From: Duganella flavida
GTDB taxonomy: Bacteria > Pseudomonadota > Gammaproteobacteria > Burkholderiales > Burkholderiaceae_D
Assembly (NCBI RefSeq): GCF_009857445.1
Contig: NZ_WWCN01000008.1
Location: 186,001 to 250,000 of the forward strand
Direction: 5' to 3'
DNA length: 64,000 nucleotides
Translations under genes and position numbers: made by a program
Notes under the pieces: generated by a model
Told to the model about the DNA's origin: nothing
What the model saw: the letters and a program-made list of their open reading frames with translations, nothing else
The model's database searches: none
Shown: positions 18,730-26,336 of the stretch, one piece after another
Layout: each line of letters starts with the position of its first letter
Numbering within the stretch: the stretch's first letter is position 1

Positions 18730-19100
18730 ATACGATTCATCGATCAACGGTGCTGATTGTCGACGACACGCCGGACAACATCACACTGATCTCCGGTCTG
18801 TTGAAGGATAAGTACAACACCAAGGTGGCCACCAGCGGCGCGACAGCGCTGCAGATCGTGGCGTCGTCCAAGGTGGACTTGATCCTGCTTGATATCATGA
18901 TGCCGGACGTGGACGGCTTCGAGACTTGCCGTCGCCTGAAAGCCGATCCCTCCAGCGCAGCCATTCCGGTGGTGTTTTTGACCGCTAAAAGCCTGCAGGA
19001 AGACGAGGCGATGGGGCGCAGCGTGGGGGCGGTAGATTTTCTGCGCAAGCCGGTGAATCCCGATCAACTGTTCAGCCGTGTAGCAGTTCACCTGAAATGA
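18726..19100 (+). CDS. Single-domain response regulator
   Basis: A 124-residue stand-alone receiver domain with all catalytic residues: acidic pair in LIVDDTPDN, phospho-acceptor Asp in LILLDIMMPDVDG, Thr in VVFLTAK and Lys in FLRKPVN. There is no output domain, so it must act by protein contact or as a phosphate relay or sink. The start overlaps the stop of the hybrid kinase by four bases, making it the likely direct partner. Confidence 0.92.
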   Translation: MNTIHRSTVLIVDDTPDNITLISGLLKDKYNTKVATSGATALQIVASSKVDLILLDIMMPDVDGFETCRRLKADPSSAAIPVVFLTAKSLQEDEAMGRSVGAVDFLRKPVNPDQLFSRVAVHLK

Positions 19101-19138
19101 TATATACTATTTATATTGTTGATTAAATTGGAGTGAGT

Positions 19139-19663
19139 ATGGCCACCAAAGCAGCCCCGAAAACCGCCGCAACCAAAACCGTCGCCGCCGCCAAGCCTGC
19201 CGCGAAACCCGCAGCTAAGCCAGCGCCGAAAGCCGCCGTCAAGCCAGCCGTGAAAGCCGCCGTAAAACCGGCGCCGAAAACTGCTGCTGCGAAGCCAGCG
19301 ACCAAGGTTGTTGCCAAACCAGCCGCAAAGCCGGCGCCGAAAGCCGCCGCACCGAAAGCCGCACCAAAAGCTGCTCCAAAAGCCGCCGCCAAGCCGAAAG
19401 TCGCCGCCAAGCCAGCCGCTCCTGAAGTGAAAGTGAAAGCCATCAAAGAAAAACTGGTGCGCGACAGCTTCACCATGCCGGAAGCCGAATACGCAGTGCT
19501 GAGCCAAGTGAAGAAGACCGCGTTGAAAGCCGGTTTTGAAGTCAAGAAGAGCGAGCTGCTGCGCGTCGGCGTTGCCCTGATCGCCCAGATCGACCTCGCC
19601 ACCCTGAAGAAAGTGCTGGCTAGCCTGCCGCAACTGAAGACCGGCCGTCCAAAGAAAGCCTAA
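19139..19663 (+). CDS. Histone H1-like KPAAK-repeat protein
   Basis: A 174-residue highly basic protein. Residues 1-100 are a low-complexity run of Lys/Pro/Ala units (KPAAKPA, PKAAPKAAPK), as in bacterial H1-like and AlgP-type DNA-binding tails. The last ~70 residues form a distinct, non-repetitive domain (KEKLVRDSFTMPEAEYAVL, SELLRVGVALIAQID). TTGGAG lies 5 bases before the ATG at 19139, which is preferred over a GTG at 19133. Probable role is chromosome compaction or global regulation. The repeat DNA is prone to length variation. Confidence 0.8.
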   Translation: MATKAAPKTAATKTVAAAKPAAKPAAKPAPKAAVKPAVKAAVKPAPKTAAAKPATKVVAKPAAKPAPKAAAPKAAPKAAPKAAAKPKVAAKPAAPEVKVKAIKEKLVRDSFTMPEAEYAVLSQVKKTALKAGFEVKKSELLRVGVALIAQIDLATLKKVLASLPQLKTGRPKKA

Positions 19664-19668
19664 GCACC

Positions 19669-21228
19669 ATGCGCGCTCTCGGCTGGAATATCGCACTCGC
19701 CGTGGCGTTGGCAGCGGCGGTGGGCAGCATCATGCCCGCCACTGCGGCAGACAAGCAGCCGGCGGCAGTCTCCGTCGCTGCAGCCAGCAGCGAACTGGAT
19801 GCATTCATTGCCAAGGGCATGAGCGACTGGAGGGTTCCGGGGCTGTCCATCGTCGTGGTGAACGATAAAGGTGTGGTCTACGAAAAAGGCTTCGGCGTGC
19901 GCGAGATCGGCAAGCCGGGCAAGGTCGACATGCACACCATGTTCGGCATGATGTCGACCACCAAAGCCATGACCGCGCTGGCGCTGGCCATGCTGGTTGA
20001 TGAAGGCAAGCTGGCTTGGGATGATCCGGTCATCAAGTATCTGCCCAAGCTGCGCCTGCCGAACACCTACCTGACCGAACACGTCACCATACGCGATACG
20101 CTGCGCCACAGCAGCGGCGTGCAGGATGCCGACTTCCTGTGGGCGCGCGAAGACATGGACACGCAAGAAGTGCTGCGCAGGCTGGAATACGTGCCCGCCA
20201 CGGCAGCCCTGCGTTCCGATTTCGTCTACAACAACGTGATGTACCAGGTTGCCGGCCAGGTGATTGAAGCGGTATCGGGCAAGCGCTGGGAAGACTTCAT
20301 CGCCACCCGCATCATGGCGCCCATCGGCATGAGCGAGAGCGCGCCGACCATGCTCAAGATGCTGGCTGCGAAGCGCACCAACGTGTCGATCCCGCACGCG
20401 GAAATCGACGGCGTAGTGCGTACCGTTCCTGATAGCTCGGTCGACATTGTGCCCGCCGCCGGCGCCGCATGGTCGAACGCCCACGATGCCGGCAAGTGGC
20501 TAGCCTTCCTGCTTGCAGGTGGCAAAGTGAATGACAAGCAGCTGGTGAGCGAGGCTAATTTCAAGGAGCTATTCACGCCGCAGCTGGCGGTCCAGCAGGA
20601 GCAATTCGGCTACCCGACCACCGCCTTGACCAAGCCCCATTTCACCGCCTACGGCTTTGGATGGTTCCTGCAGGATTACCGTGGCCAGTTCGTCGCCATG
20701 CATACCGGGAGCATGAACGGACGTACCTCCATCATCGGCCTGCTGCCGGATGCCAAATTGGGCGTCTACATCTTCGGTAACCTCGATCACGCGGAATTTC
20801 GACATGCGCTGATGTGGAAAGTGCTGGACGTGTACTCTGGCGCTGCGTCACGCGACTGGAATGGCGAGGCACTGGCCCTGTACGGCGGCCTGAAAAAAGA
20901 AAAGCACGCCAAGCAGGATGCCGAAGACGCCAAGCGCATCGCCGGCACCAAGCATAGCCACCCGCTGGCCGATTACGCTGGCACCTACCGCCATCCGGCG
21001 TGGGGCGATGCAGTGGTGACGCTGGATGGCGACAGCCTGGTGATCCGCTTCGGCACTGCGGCCGAAATGACGGGCCGACTCGAACAATGGCACTACGATA
21101 CCTTCCGCACGCGGCTGGGCGTGGGCATCAACGGCTGGGACAAATTCGTGTTCGTCACAGCCGTTGACGGCAGCATCGCCGCGCTCAAATACGATGAAGA
21201 TACCTTCACGCGGGTGCCTGGGCATTAA
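19669..21228 (+). CDS. Exported serine hydrolase, beta-lactamase/esterase family
   Basis: A 519-residue protein with a signal peptide ending near PATAADKQ, followed by a class C beta-lactamase-like domain. The nucleophile motif S-x-x-K reads STTK (about residue 105), the second motif is YNN in FVYNNVMYQ, and the third KTG-equivalent is HTG in AMHTGSMNG. The C-terminal ~110 residues form an extra domain of the DUF3471 type (YAGTYRHPAWGD). Likely a periplasmic esterase or peptidase rather than an antibiotic-resistance enzyme. It begins only 5 bases after the histone-like gene. Confidence 0.87.
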   Translation: MRALGWNIALAVALAAAVGSIMPATAADKQPAAVSVAAASSELDAFIAKGMSDWRVPGLSIVVVNDKGVVYEKGFGVREIGKPGKVDMHTMFGMMSTTKAMTALALAMLVDEGKLAWDDPVIKYLPKLRLPNTYLTEHVTIRDTLRHSSGVQDADFLWAREDMDTQEVLRRLEYVPATAALRSDFVYNNVMYQVAGQVIEAVSGKRWEDFIATRIMAPIGMSESAPTMLKMLAAKRTNVSIPHAEIDGVVRTVPDSSVDIVPAAGAAWSNAHDAGKWLAFLLAGGKVNDKQLVSEANFKELFTPQLAVQQEQFGYPTTALTKPHFTAYGFGWFLQDYRGQFVAMHTGSMNGRTSIIGLLPDAKLGVYIFGNLDHAEFRHALMWKVLDVYSGAASRDWNGEALALYGGLKKEKHAKQDAEDAKRIAGTKHSHPLADYAGTYRHPAWGDAVVTLDGDSLVIRFGTAAEMTGRLEQWHYDTFRTRLGVGINGWDKFVFVTAVDGSIAALKYDEDTFTRVPGH

Positions 21229-21237
21229 AAAAACAAC

Positions 21238-21277
21238 ATGTCACGAAAATGACATTTTGCTGTCATTTTCTTGAAGT
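21238..21277 (+). promoter_or_regulatory. Candidate Pho-box array upstream of the olsB-like gene
   Basis: Four 7-mers spaced exactly 11 bp apart: ATGTCAC (21238), ATGACAT (21249), CTGTCAT (21260), TTGAAGT (21271), separated by AT-rich 4-mers. The PhoB consensus is CTGTCAT repeats with 11-bp periodicity. The third unit is a perfect match, the first two match 5 of 7, and the last is poor. The same stretch also forms a perfect 10-bp inverted repeat (21245-21254 with 21261-21270), so a hairpin is an alternative reading. Confidence 0.45.
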
Positions 21278-21327
21278 ATTCGCTGGTTACGCTTGCTTCG
21301 TCTTCCACATCATAAAAGGGATGAAGC

Positions 21328-22098
21328 ATGCAAACCTCGATCATACAAGCGGACGTCCGAGCAGCGTCTGGCAAGCTGGTTCTCAGTATGGCAAGCACGC
21401 CGGAAGAACTGCGCGAAGTCCAGCGCCTGCGCTACAAGGTGTTTATCGACACGATGGGCCTGAGCGCGCTGCAAAACGCTGATGGTCTCGATAGCGACGA
21501 ATTCGACGAACACTGCGACCACCTGATCGTCCGCGACGCCGACAGCCTGATGGTCGTCGGCACCTACCGTCTGCTGAGCGCCAACCGCGCACGCAAGCTG
21601 GGTCGCCTGTATTCGGAAGGCGAGTTTGACCTGGGCCGCCTGAATAACATCCGTGGCCGCATCGTGGAAGCAGGCCGCGCCTGCATCCACCCAGATTATC
21701 GTGGCGGCAGCGTGATCATGCTGCTGTGGTCCGGCCTGGCCGAGTACATGCGCCGTGAGAACGCCGAATTCCTGGTCGGCTGCGCCAGCATCTCGCTGGC
21801 CGATGGCGGTCACAATGCGGTCGCCGTGTACCAGCAACTGATCGCCAAGAACCTGGCGCCGATTGAATACCGCGTCACCCCGCACCTGCCGTTCCCGTTC
21901 TCGAAACTGGAAGCCGCGCAGAAACCGCAAGTGCCTGCGCTGTTGAAAGGCTATATGCGTTCGGGCGCGTGGATTTGCGGTGATCCTGCATGGGATCCTG
22001 ATTTCGAATCGGCCGACCTGTTCCTGCTGATGCCACTGGCGAACCTGGATTCGCGCTACGCCCGCCACTATGGCGTCGGCGAGCAGCAGGCTGCCTGA
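21328..22098 (+). CDS. olsB: Ornithine N-acyltransferase-like GNAT protein (OlsB family)
   Basis: A 256-residue protein of the OlsB/putative-hemolysin acyltransferase family, which transfers a 3-hydroxyacyl chain from ACP to ornithine to make lyso-ornithine lipid. Conserved segments include LRYKVFIDTMG, the DEFDEHCDHLIV acidic region, VVGTYRLLS, and IVEAGRACIHPDYRGG with the acyl-donor loop. AAAAGGG precedes the ATG. No olsA acyltransferase is adjacent. A Pho-box-like array 50-90 bp upstream would fit the known phosphate-starvation control of ornithine lipids in other proteobacteria. A related N-acyl amino-acid synthase remains possible. Confidence 0.78.
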   Translation: MQTSIIQADVRAASGKLVLSMASTPEELREVQRLRYKVFIDTMGLSALQNADGLDSDEFDEHCDHLIVRDADSLMVVGTYRLLSANRARKLGRLYSEGEFDLGRLNNIRGRIVEAGRACIHPDYRGGSVIMLLWSGLAEYMRRENAEFLVGCASISLADGGHNAVAVYQQLIAKNLAPIEYRVTPHLPFPFSKLEAAQKPQVPALLKGYMRSGAWICGDPAWDPDFESADLFLLMPLANLDSRYARHYGVGEQQAA

Positions 22099-22110
22099 CG
22101 TGGTTGTGCG

Positions 22111-22150
22111 GCCCCGTGTAGAATAAGCCGTTGTGCTTATTCTGCGGGGC
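22111..22150 (+). promoter_or_regulatory. Hairpin abutting the fdhD start codon
   Basis: GCCCCG-TGT-AGAATAAG pairs with CTTATTCT-G-CGGGGC across an 8-base loop: 14 base pairs with one small asymmetric bulge. It begins 13 bases after the olsB stop and ends 4 bases before the fdhD ATG. The only G-rich sequence that could serve as ribosome-binding site (GGGG) lies inside the 3' arm. No U-tract follows, so translational control fits better than termination. Confidence 0.5.
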
Positions 22151-22154
22151 TGCG

Positions 22155-22958
22155 ATGAAGTTGGATCTGGAGTCGGACAAGGCGGGTTTTCAGGAACGCC
22201 CGGTAACGCGCCATCGCGGTGCGGACGCCGCTCGCACCACCGACCGCGTGATCGAAGAAGTGCCGGTCGCGCTGGTTTTCAATGGCATCTCGCATGCCGT
22301 CATGATGGTCACGCCGCGTGACCTCCAGCCGTTTGCAATGGGCTTTGCCCTGACCGAAGGACTAGTGTCCCAGGCTTCCGATGTTTTCGATATTGAAGTG
22401 CGCGAACATGCGCGCAGCTTCGAGATCGACATCACCATCGCCACCCAGGAATTCGTGCAGCTCAAACAGCAGCGCCGCTCGATGGCGGGGCGCAGCGGCT
22501 GCGGCGTGTGCGGTATCGAGAGCCTGGAACTGCTGGATTTGCAGCCCGAACGCATCGAAGCCGCACCGCTGGCCGGGCCATTGCAGCCGGCCATCGCGCG
22601 CGCTGCATCTGAGCTGGGGCAATACCAGGAATTGCAACGCGCCACCGGCGGCGTACACGCAGCAGCGTGGTGCAGCGCGGACGGCGCGGTGCTGCGGGTG
22701 TGTGAAGACGTCGGCCGCCACAACGCATTGGATAAACTGATCGGCCATCTGGCCTTGGAAGGCGTGGACATGCAACGCGGCTTCGTCTTCATGTCCAGCC
22801 GCGCCAGCTACGAGTTAGTACGCAAAGCTGCCCGCATGAACATCCCGATGTTGGCGACGATTTCCGCGCCCAGCACCCTGGCCATCGACATCGCCGCCGA
22901 AGCCGGCATCAAACTAGTCAGCTTCTGCCGGCAAGACGGCTGCGTCGAATACACCTAA
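22155..22958 (+). CDS. fdhD: Formate dehydrogenase accessory sulfurtransferase FdhD
   Basis: A 267-residue FdhD, which passes sulfur from IscS to the molybdenum cofactor of formate dehydrogenases. The key C-x-x-C loop is intact in GRSGCGVCG (about residues 113-121). The C-terminal EDVGRHNALDKLIG and SSRASYELV motifs are typical. It is convergent with a YdeP/FdhF-type molybdoenzyme gene 200 bp away, a plausible client. The ATG at 22155 is preferred over a TTG at 22131 that lies inside the hairpin. Confidence 0.93.
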   Translation: MKLDLESDKAGFQERPVTRHRGADAARTTDRVIEEVPVALVFNGISHAVMMVTPRDLQPFAMGFALTEGLVSQASDVFDIEVREHARSFEIDITIATQEFVQLKQQRRSMAGRSGCGVCGIESLELLDLQPERIEAAPLAGPLQPAIARAASELGQYQELQRATGGVHAAAWCSADGAVLRVCEDVGRHNALDKLIGHLALEGVDMQRGFVFMSSRASYELVRKAARMNIPMLATISAPSTLAIDIAAEAGIKLVSFCRQDGCVEYT

Positions 22959-22968
22959 CTAAACGGTA

Positions 22969-23157
22969 TCAACAATCTGCGTACATAGGCAAGATGGGCT
23001 GGAACGCGTAGCTTGACGGATGTTCCCCGCGACACCCGGGACTGTATCTGGAGATGTGCATGCAGCTTGGATGCACGCTCAAATAAGCCCGGATGGGTAT
23101 GGCAGGGGCGTGGCCGCACAGTGCAATACCTAAAATAAAAGCTACAAACCTTATCAT
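22969..23157 (-). CDS. Possible small exported cysteine-containing protein, 62 aa
   Basis: A short reading frame beginning 2 bases after the stop of the molybdoenzyme gene (TAG-CG-ATG), so translation by coupling is possible. It starts with a signal-like hydrophobic segment (MIRFVAFILGIALCG) and contains four Cys. There is no recognisable family and no Shine-Dalgarno sequence. It fills an otherwise empty 200-bp gap between convergent genes. It may be spurious. Confidence 0.25.
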   Translation of the reverse strand: MIRFVAFILGIALCGHAPAIPIRAYLSVHPSCMHISRYSPGCRGEHPSSYAFQPILPMYADC

Positions 23158-23159
23158 CG

Positions 23160-25469
23160 CTATCCAGTAATGCCGGAGCGCTCCAGCAAGACTGGGATGG
23201 ACTTGGAGGTCGGGGTGCCGGCGCCGTCGGCGGTGCTGTGGAGGGGGACCAGGCCGTTGGTCTCGGGGAAGTAGGCGCCGAGGCAGCCGCGTGGGATGTC
23301 GTATTCCACCAGCAGGAATCGGTCGGCGCGGCGCGTGACGTCGTCTTCCCAGACGCTGACCAGGTCGACGTATTCGCCGTTCTTCAAGCCTAATAAAACC
23401 AAATCTTCTTTGTTGATGAAGACCACGCGGCGCAGGCCAAACACGCCGCGATAGCGGTCATCCAGGCCGTAGATGGTGGTGTTGTACTGGTCGTGCGAGC
23501 GTGCGGTCATCAGCACCATCAGGCGCTCGCCATGTATGGCGCGGGCGCGGTGGATCGGCGTGTCCAGATCGACCGCATGCGGCACGAACTGGGCGCGGCC
23601 GCTCGGCGTGCGCCAGTCACGCTCGCGCGAGGCTACGCGCAAATGGAAGCCGCCCGGATGCGCCACGCGTGCGTTGAAATCGTGGAAGTCGTCGAACACT
23701 TTTTCGATCATGTCGCGGATGCTGGCGTAATCGGATGCGGCGCCTAGCCAGTCCACTTTGCCGCTGCCCAGCGTGGCGTGCGCCAGCCTGGCGACGATGG
23801 CGGTTTCCGACAGCAGGTTGTCCGAGGCTGGCTTGTTCATGCCGAAGGACAGGTGCACCATGCTCATCGAATCTTCCACCGTCACGCCTTGCGGCACGCC
23901 GTTTTGCAGGTCGATCTCGGTGCGGCCCAGCGTGGGCAGGATCAGCGCGTCCTTGCCCATCACGAGGTGGCTGCGATTCAGTTTGGTTGCCACGTGCACG
24001 GTCAGGTCGCACTTGCGCAGCGCGTCGAAGGTGAGCGGCGTGTCCGGCGTGGCCATGGCAAAATTGCCGCCCATGCCGAAGAAGACTTTGACGCGGCCAT
24101 CCAGCATGGCCTGGATGCTGTCGACGGTGTCCAGCCCGTGCTCGCGCGGCGGCTCGAAGTGAAAGACTTTTTGCAGGCGGTCGAGGAAGGCCTTGGCCGG
24201 CTTTTCTTCGATGCCCATGGTGCGGTCGCCCTGCACGTTGGAGTGGCCGCGCACCGGGCACAGGCCCGCGCCCAGACGGCCGATTTGCCCGCGCATCATC
24301 ATCAGGTTGGACAGCATCTGGATGGTCTTCAGTGCGTTCTTGTGCTGGGTCAGGCCCATGCCCCAGGTGCTGATGACGTTCTTGCCTTTGATGTAGATGT
24401 CGCTCAGTTGCTCGATCTGCGCGCGCGGCACGCCCGATTCCTGCAACAGCACATCCCAGCTTTCGGCGCGCAGGTCTTGTTCAAAGGCGTCGTAGCCGCT
24501 GGTGTGCTGGACGATGAAGTCGCGGTCCAGCAGGCCCGGCAGACCTGCGGCCAGCGCTTCATCGTCGCGCTCTACTAACCGTTTGGCCATGGCCTTGACC
24601 AGCGCGAAGTCGCCGGCTAGTTTGGGCTGGATGAACAAAGTGCTGATCTGGGTGCTGGAGCCGGTCAGCATTTCCAGCGCGTGCGCGGGGCTGGTGAAGC
24701 GTTCCAGTCCGCGCTCGCGCAGCGGATTGATCGAAACGATGGTGGCGCCGCGCCGTGCCGCATCGCGCAGTTCATTCATCATGCGCGGATGGTTGGTGGC
24801 GGGATTCTGGCCGAAGATCAGCAGCGTGTCGGTGTGCTCGAAATCCTCCAGTGTGACGGTGCCTTTGCCGATGCCGACAGTGCCCGGCAGCCCACGGCTG
24901 GTCGGCTCGTGGCACATGTTGGAGCAGTCCGGGAAGTTATTGGTGCCGTACATGCGCACGAACAGCTGGAACAGGAAGGCCGCTTCATTGCCGGTGCGGC
25001 CGGAGGTGTAAAACGTCGCCTGGTCGGGATCGGGCAGGGCCTTGAGGTGGCGTGCCATCAGCGCGAATGCATCGTCCCAGGCGATAGGCTGGTATTTGTC
25101 GCTGGCGGCGTCGTACACCATCGGATCGGTCAGGCGGCCGTGCTGTTCCAGTTCGTAGTCTGATTGTGCCAGCAGTTCGGTGACGGTGTGGGCGGCGAAA
25201 AATTCGGGCCGCACGCGTTTTCCGGTGGCTTCCGCTGCCACTGCCTTGACGCCGTTTTCGCAAAATTCAAAGGTGGAGGCGTGTTCGCGGTCGGGCCATG
25301 CGCAGCCGGGGCAGTCAAAGCCATCCGGCTGGTTTTGCTTGAGTAGTGTTTTGTAGTTGCCGCCCGCGACCTTCTCACGCACCAGGTTAATCGCCACTTG
25401 CTTCAAAGCGCCCCAGCCGGCTGCAGGATGGGTATAGGCTTCGATGTGACCTTCAGTTTTTTTGTTCAT
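23160..25469 (-). CDS. FdhF/YdeP-family molybdopterin oxidoreductase
   Basis: A 769-residue molybdenum-cofactor enzyme of the formate-dehydrogenase-like YdeP family. Visible features: the N-terminal CPGCAWPD motif (Cys53, Cys56), TFYTSGRTGNEAAFL, the NMCHEPTSRGL active-site region with Cys rather than selenocysteine, the LIFGQNPATNHPR dinucleotide-binding segment, and a C-terminal cap domain (MTARSHDQYNTTIYG). The usual four-Cys iron-sulfur motif is not evident. The start is set at ATG 25469, and a longer reading frame to 25736 is an artefact of the divergent gene. The reaction is uncertain; E. coli YdeP is linked to acid resistance. Confidence 0.88.
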   Translation of the reverse strand: MNKKTEGHIEAYTHPAAGWGALKQVAINLVREKVAGGNYKTLLKQNQPDGFDCPGCAWPDREHASTFEFCENGVKAVAAEATGKRVRPEFFAAHTVTELLAQSDYELEQHGRLTDPMVYDAASDKYQPIAWDDAFALMARHLKALPDPDQATFYTSGRTGNEAAFLFQLFVRMYGTNNFPDCSNMCHEPTSRGLPGTVGIGKGTVTLEDFEHTDTLLIFGQNPATNHPRMMNELRDAARRGATIVSINPLRERGLERFTSPAHALEMLTGSSTQISTLFIQPKLAGDFALVKAMAKRLVERDDEALAAGLPGLLDRDFIVQHTSGYDAFEQDLRAESWDVLLQESGVPRAQIEQLSDIYIKGKNVISTWGMGLTQHKNALKTIQMLSNLMMMRGQIGRLGAGLCPVRGHSNVQGDRTMGIEEKPAKAFLDRLQKVFHFEPPREHGLDTVDSIQAMLDGRVKVFFGMGGNFAMATPDTPLTFDALRKCDLTVHVATKLNRSHLVMGKDALILPTLGRTEIDLQNGVPQGVTVEDSMSMVHLSFGMNKPASDNLLSETAIVARLAHATLGSGKVDWLGAASDYASIRDMIEKVFDDFHDFNARVAHPGGFHLRVASRERDWRTPSGRAQFVPHAVDLDTPIHRARAIHGERLMVLMTARSHDQYNTTIYGLDDRYRGVFGLRRVVFINKEDLVLLGLKNGEYVDLVSVWEDDVTRRADRFLLVEYDIPRGCLGAYFPETNGLVPLHSTADGAGTPTSKSIPVLLERSGITG

Positions 25470-25475
25470 AAACTG

Positions 25476-25504
25476 AGTATAGTGCAAAATTGTGAATTTC
25501 TTAA
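25476..25504 (-). promoter_or_regulatory. Promoter of the molybdoenzyme gene, predicted leaderless
   Basis: On the minus strand, TTAAGA (25504-25499) and TATACT (25481-25476) are 17 bases apart. The -10 box ends 6 bases before the ATG, so transcription would start at or beside the A of the start codon. No Shine-Dalgarno sequence fits in the gap. Confidence 0.5.
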
Positions 25505-25518
25505 ACGAGCTGAAGAGT

Positions 25519-25776
25519 ATGGACGAGCAAACCATGGCCGCCCTGGCCGGCGTGCTGGACGCGCTGCTGCAGATGGAAATCGAGCGTCCGGACAAGCAGT
25601 GCTCGCTGGCCCGGTTGAGCAAGCAGGCGCAGCGTCCGATGAGCGTGCTGCGCCGCCAGCTGACCATGCTGGAAGAAGCCGGACTGGTGACGCTGGTGCT
25701 GGAGGAGGGCGGCATCAGCGGCACTGTCCAGCTCACCCCGCCGGGCCGCGAACTGGCGCATCAGCTGCGCGCTTAA
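25519..25776 (+). CDS. Small winged-helix (HTH) protein beside the molybdoenzyme
   Basis: An 85-residue protein (94 if a GTG at 25492 is used) built around a winged helix: SLARLSKQAQRPMSVLRRQL as helix-turn-helix and LTMLEEAGLVTLVLEEGG as wing, ending LTPPGRELAHQL. It is divergent from the FdhF/YdeP gene and its 5' end overlaps that gene's promoter, so it is a natural candidate regulator. The ATG is chosen because the GTG has no ribosome-binding site; GAAGAG sits unusually close to the ATG. Confidence 0.7.
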   Translation: MDEQTMAALAGVLDALLQMEIERPDKQCSLARLSKQAQRPMSVLRRQLTMLEEAGLVTLVLEEGGISGTVQLTPPGRELAHQLRA

Positions 25777-25816
25777 AATTTTTTCTTGCATCTTGCCGGA
25801 CTGAGGTTTAAAGTGA

Positions 25817-25834
25817 TTGTACCGATTGGTACAA
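25817..25834. promoter_or_regulatory. Palindromic operator upstream of the DUF1348/TetR pair
   Basis: TTGTACC-GATT-GGTACAA, a perfect 7+7 bp palindrome with a 4-bp centre, 17 bp before the DUF1348 start. Its ACC-N4-GGT core resembles the operator layout of LmrA/YxaF-type TetR regulators as I recall it. A weak -10 (TAAAGT) lies just upstream, so binding would overlap the transcription start. Confidence 0.65.
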
Positions 25835-25851
25835 CTTAAGAAGGAGCTGTC

Positions 25852-26319
25852 ATGAGCCGTCCGCCACTGCCACCGTTCACCCGTGAAACCGCCATCCAGA
25901 AAGTCCGCGCCGCCGAGGATGGCTGGAATACCCGCAATCCCGAGAAGGTCTCGCTGGCTTACACGGAAGACTGCTATTGGCGCAACCGTGCCGAATTCGT
26001 TACCGGCCGCGCCGCCATCGTCGGCCTGCTGCAGCGCAAATGGACGCGCGAGCTGGAGTACCGTCTGATCAAGGAATTGTGGGCGCATGACGGCAACCGC
26101 ATTGCAGTTCGCTTCGCCTACGAATACCATGACGATTCCGGCCAGTGGTATCGCGCCTACGGCAACGAAAACTGGGAGTTCGCGGAGGACGGCTTGATGC
26201 AGCGCCGCCTGGCCAGCATCAACGAACACCCGATCGCCGCCTCGGAGCGCAAATTCCATTGGGATATCAATGCACCGCGCCCGGCTGACCATGCGGGGCT
26301 GAGCGACTTAGGTTTTTAA
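25852..26319 (+). CDS. DUF1348 (NTF2-like/SnoaL-fold) protein
   Basis: A 155-residue protein matching DUF1348, a nuclear-transport-factor-2-like fold. It shows the hallmark [20 protein letters not shown], then [11 protein letters not shown] and the strand [20 protein letters not shown], ending with KFHWD. Function is unestablished; members are often annotated as hydrolase/isomerase-like. AGAAGGAG precedes the ATG. It is followed by a TetR regulator 17 bases on and preceded by a palindromic operator, so it is probably auto-regulated as part of a detoxification-type pair. Confidence 0.85.
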   Translation: MSRPPLPPFTRETAIQKVRAAEDGWNTRNPEKVSLAYTEDCYWRNRAEFVTGRAAIVGLLQRKWTRELEYRLIKELWAHDGNRIAVRFAYEYHDDSGQWYRAYGNENWEFAEDGLMQRRLASINEHPIAASERKFHWDINAPRPADHAGLSDLGF

Positions 26320-26336
26320 ATTCAGGTTTGTAAAAC

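Noticed and set aside
23160-25469. Selenocysteine-containing formate dehydrogenase linked to selD
   Set aside because: There is no in-frame TGA; the active-site position reads Cys (NMCHEPTS) and the protein is of the YdeP branch.
25470-25736. N-terminal extension of the molybdoenzyme to 25736
   Set aside because: The extension is antisense to the HTH gene and the family start fits ATG 25469, directly behind a good promoter.
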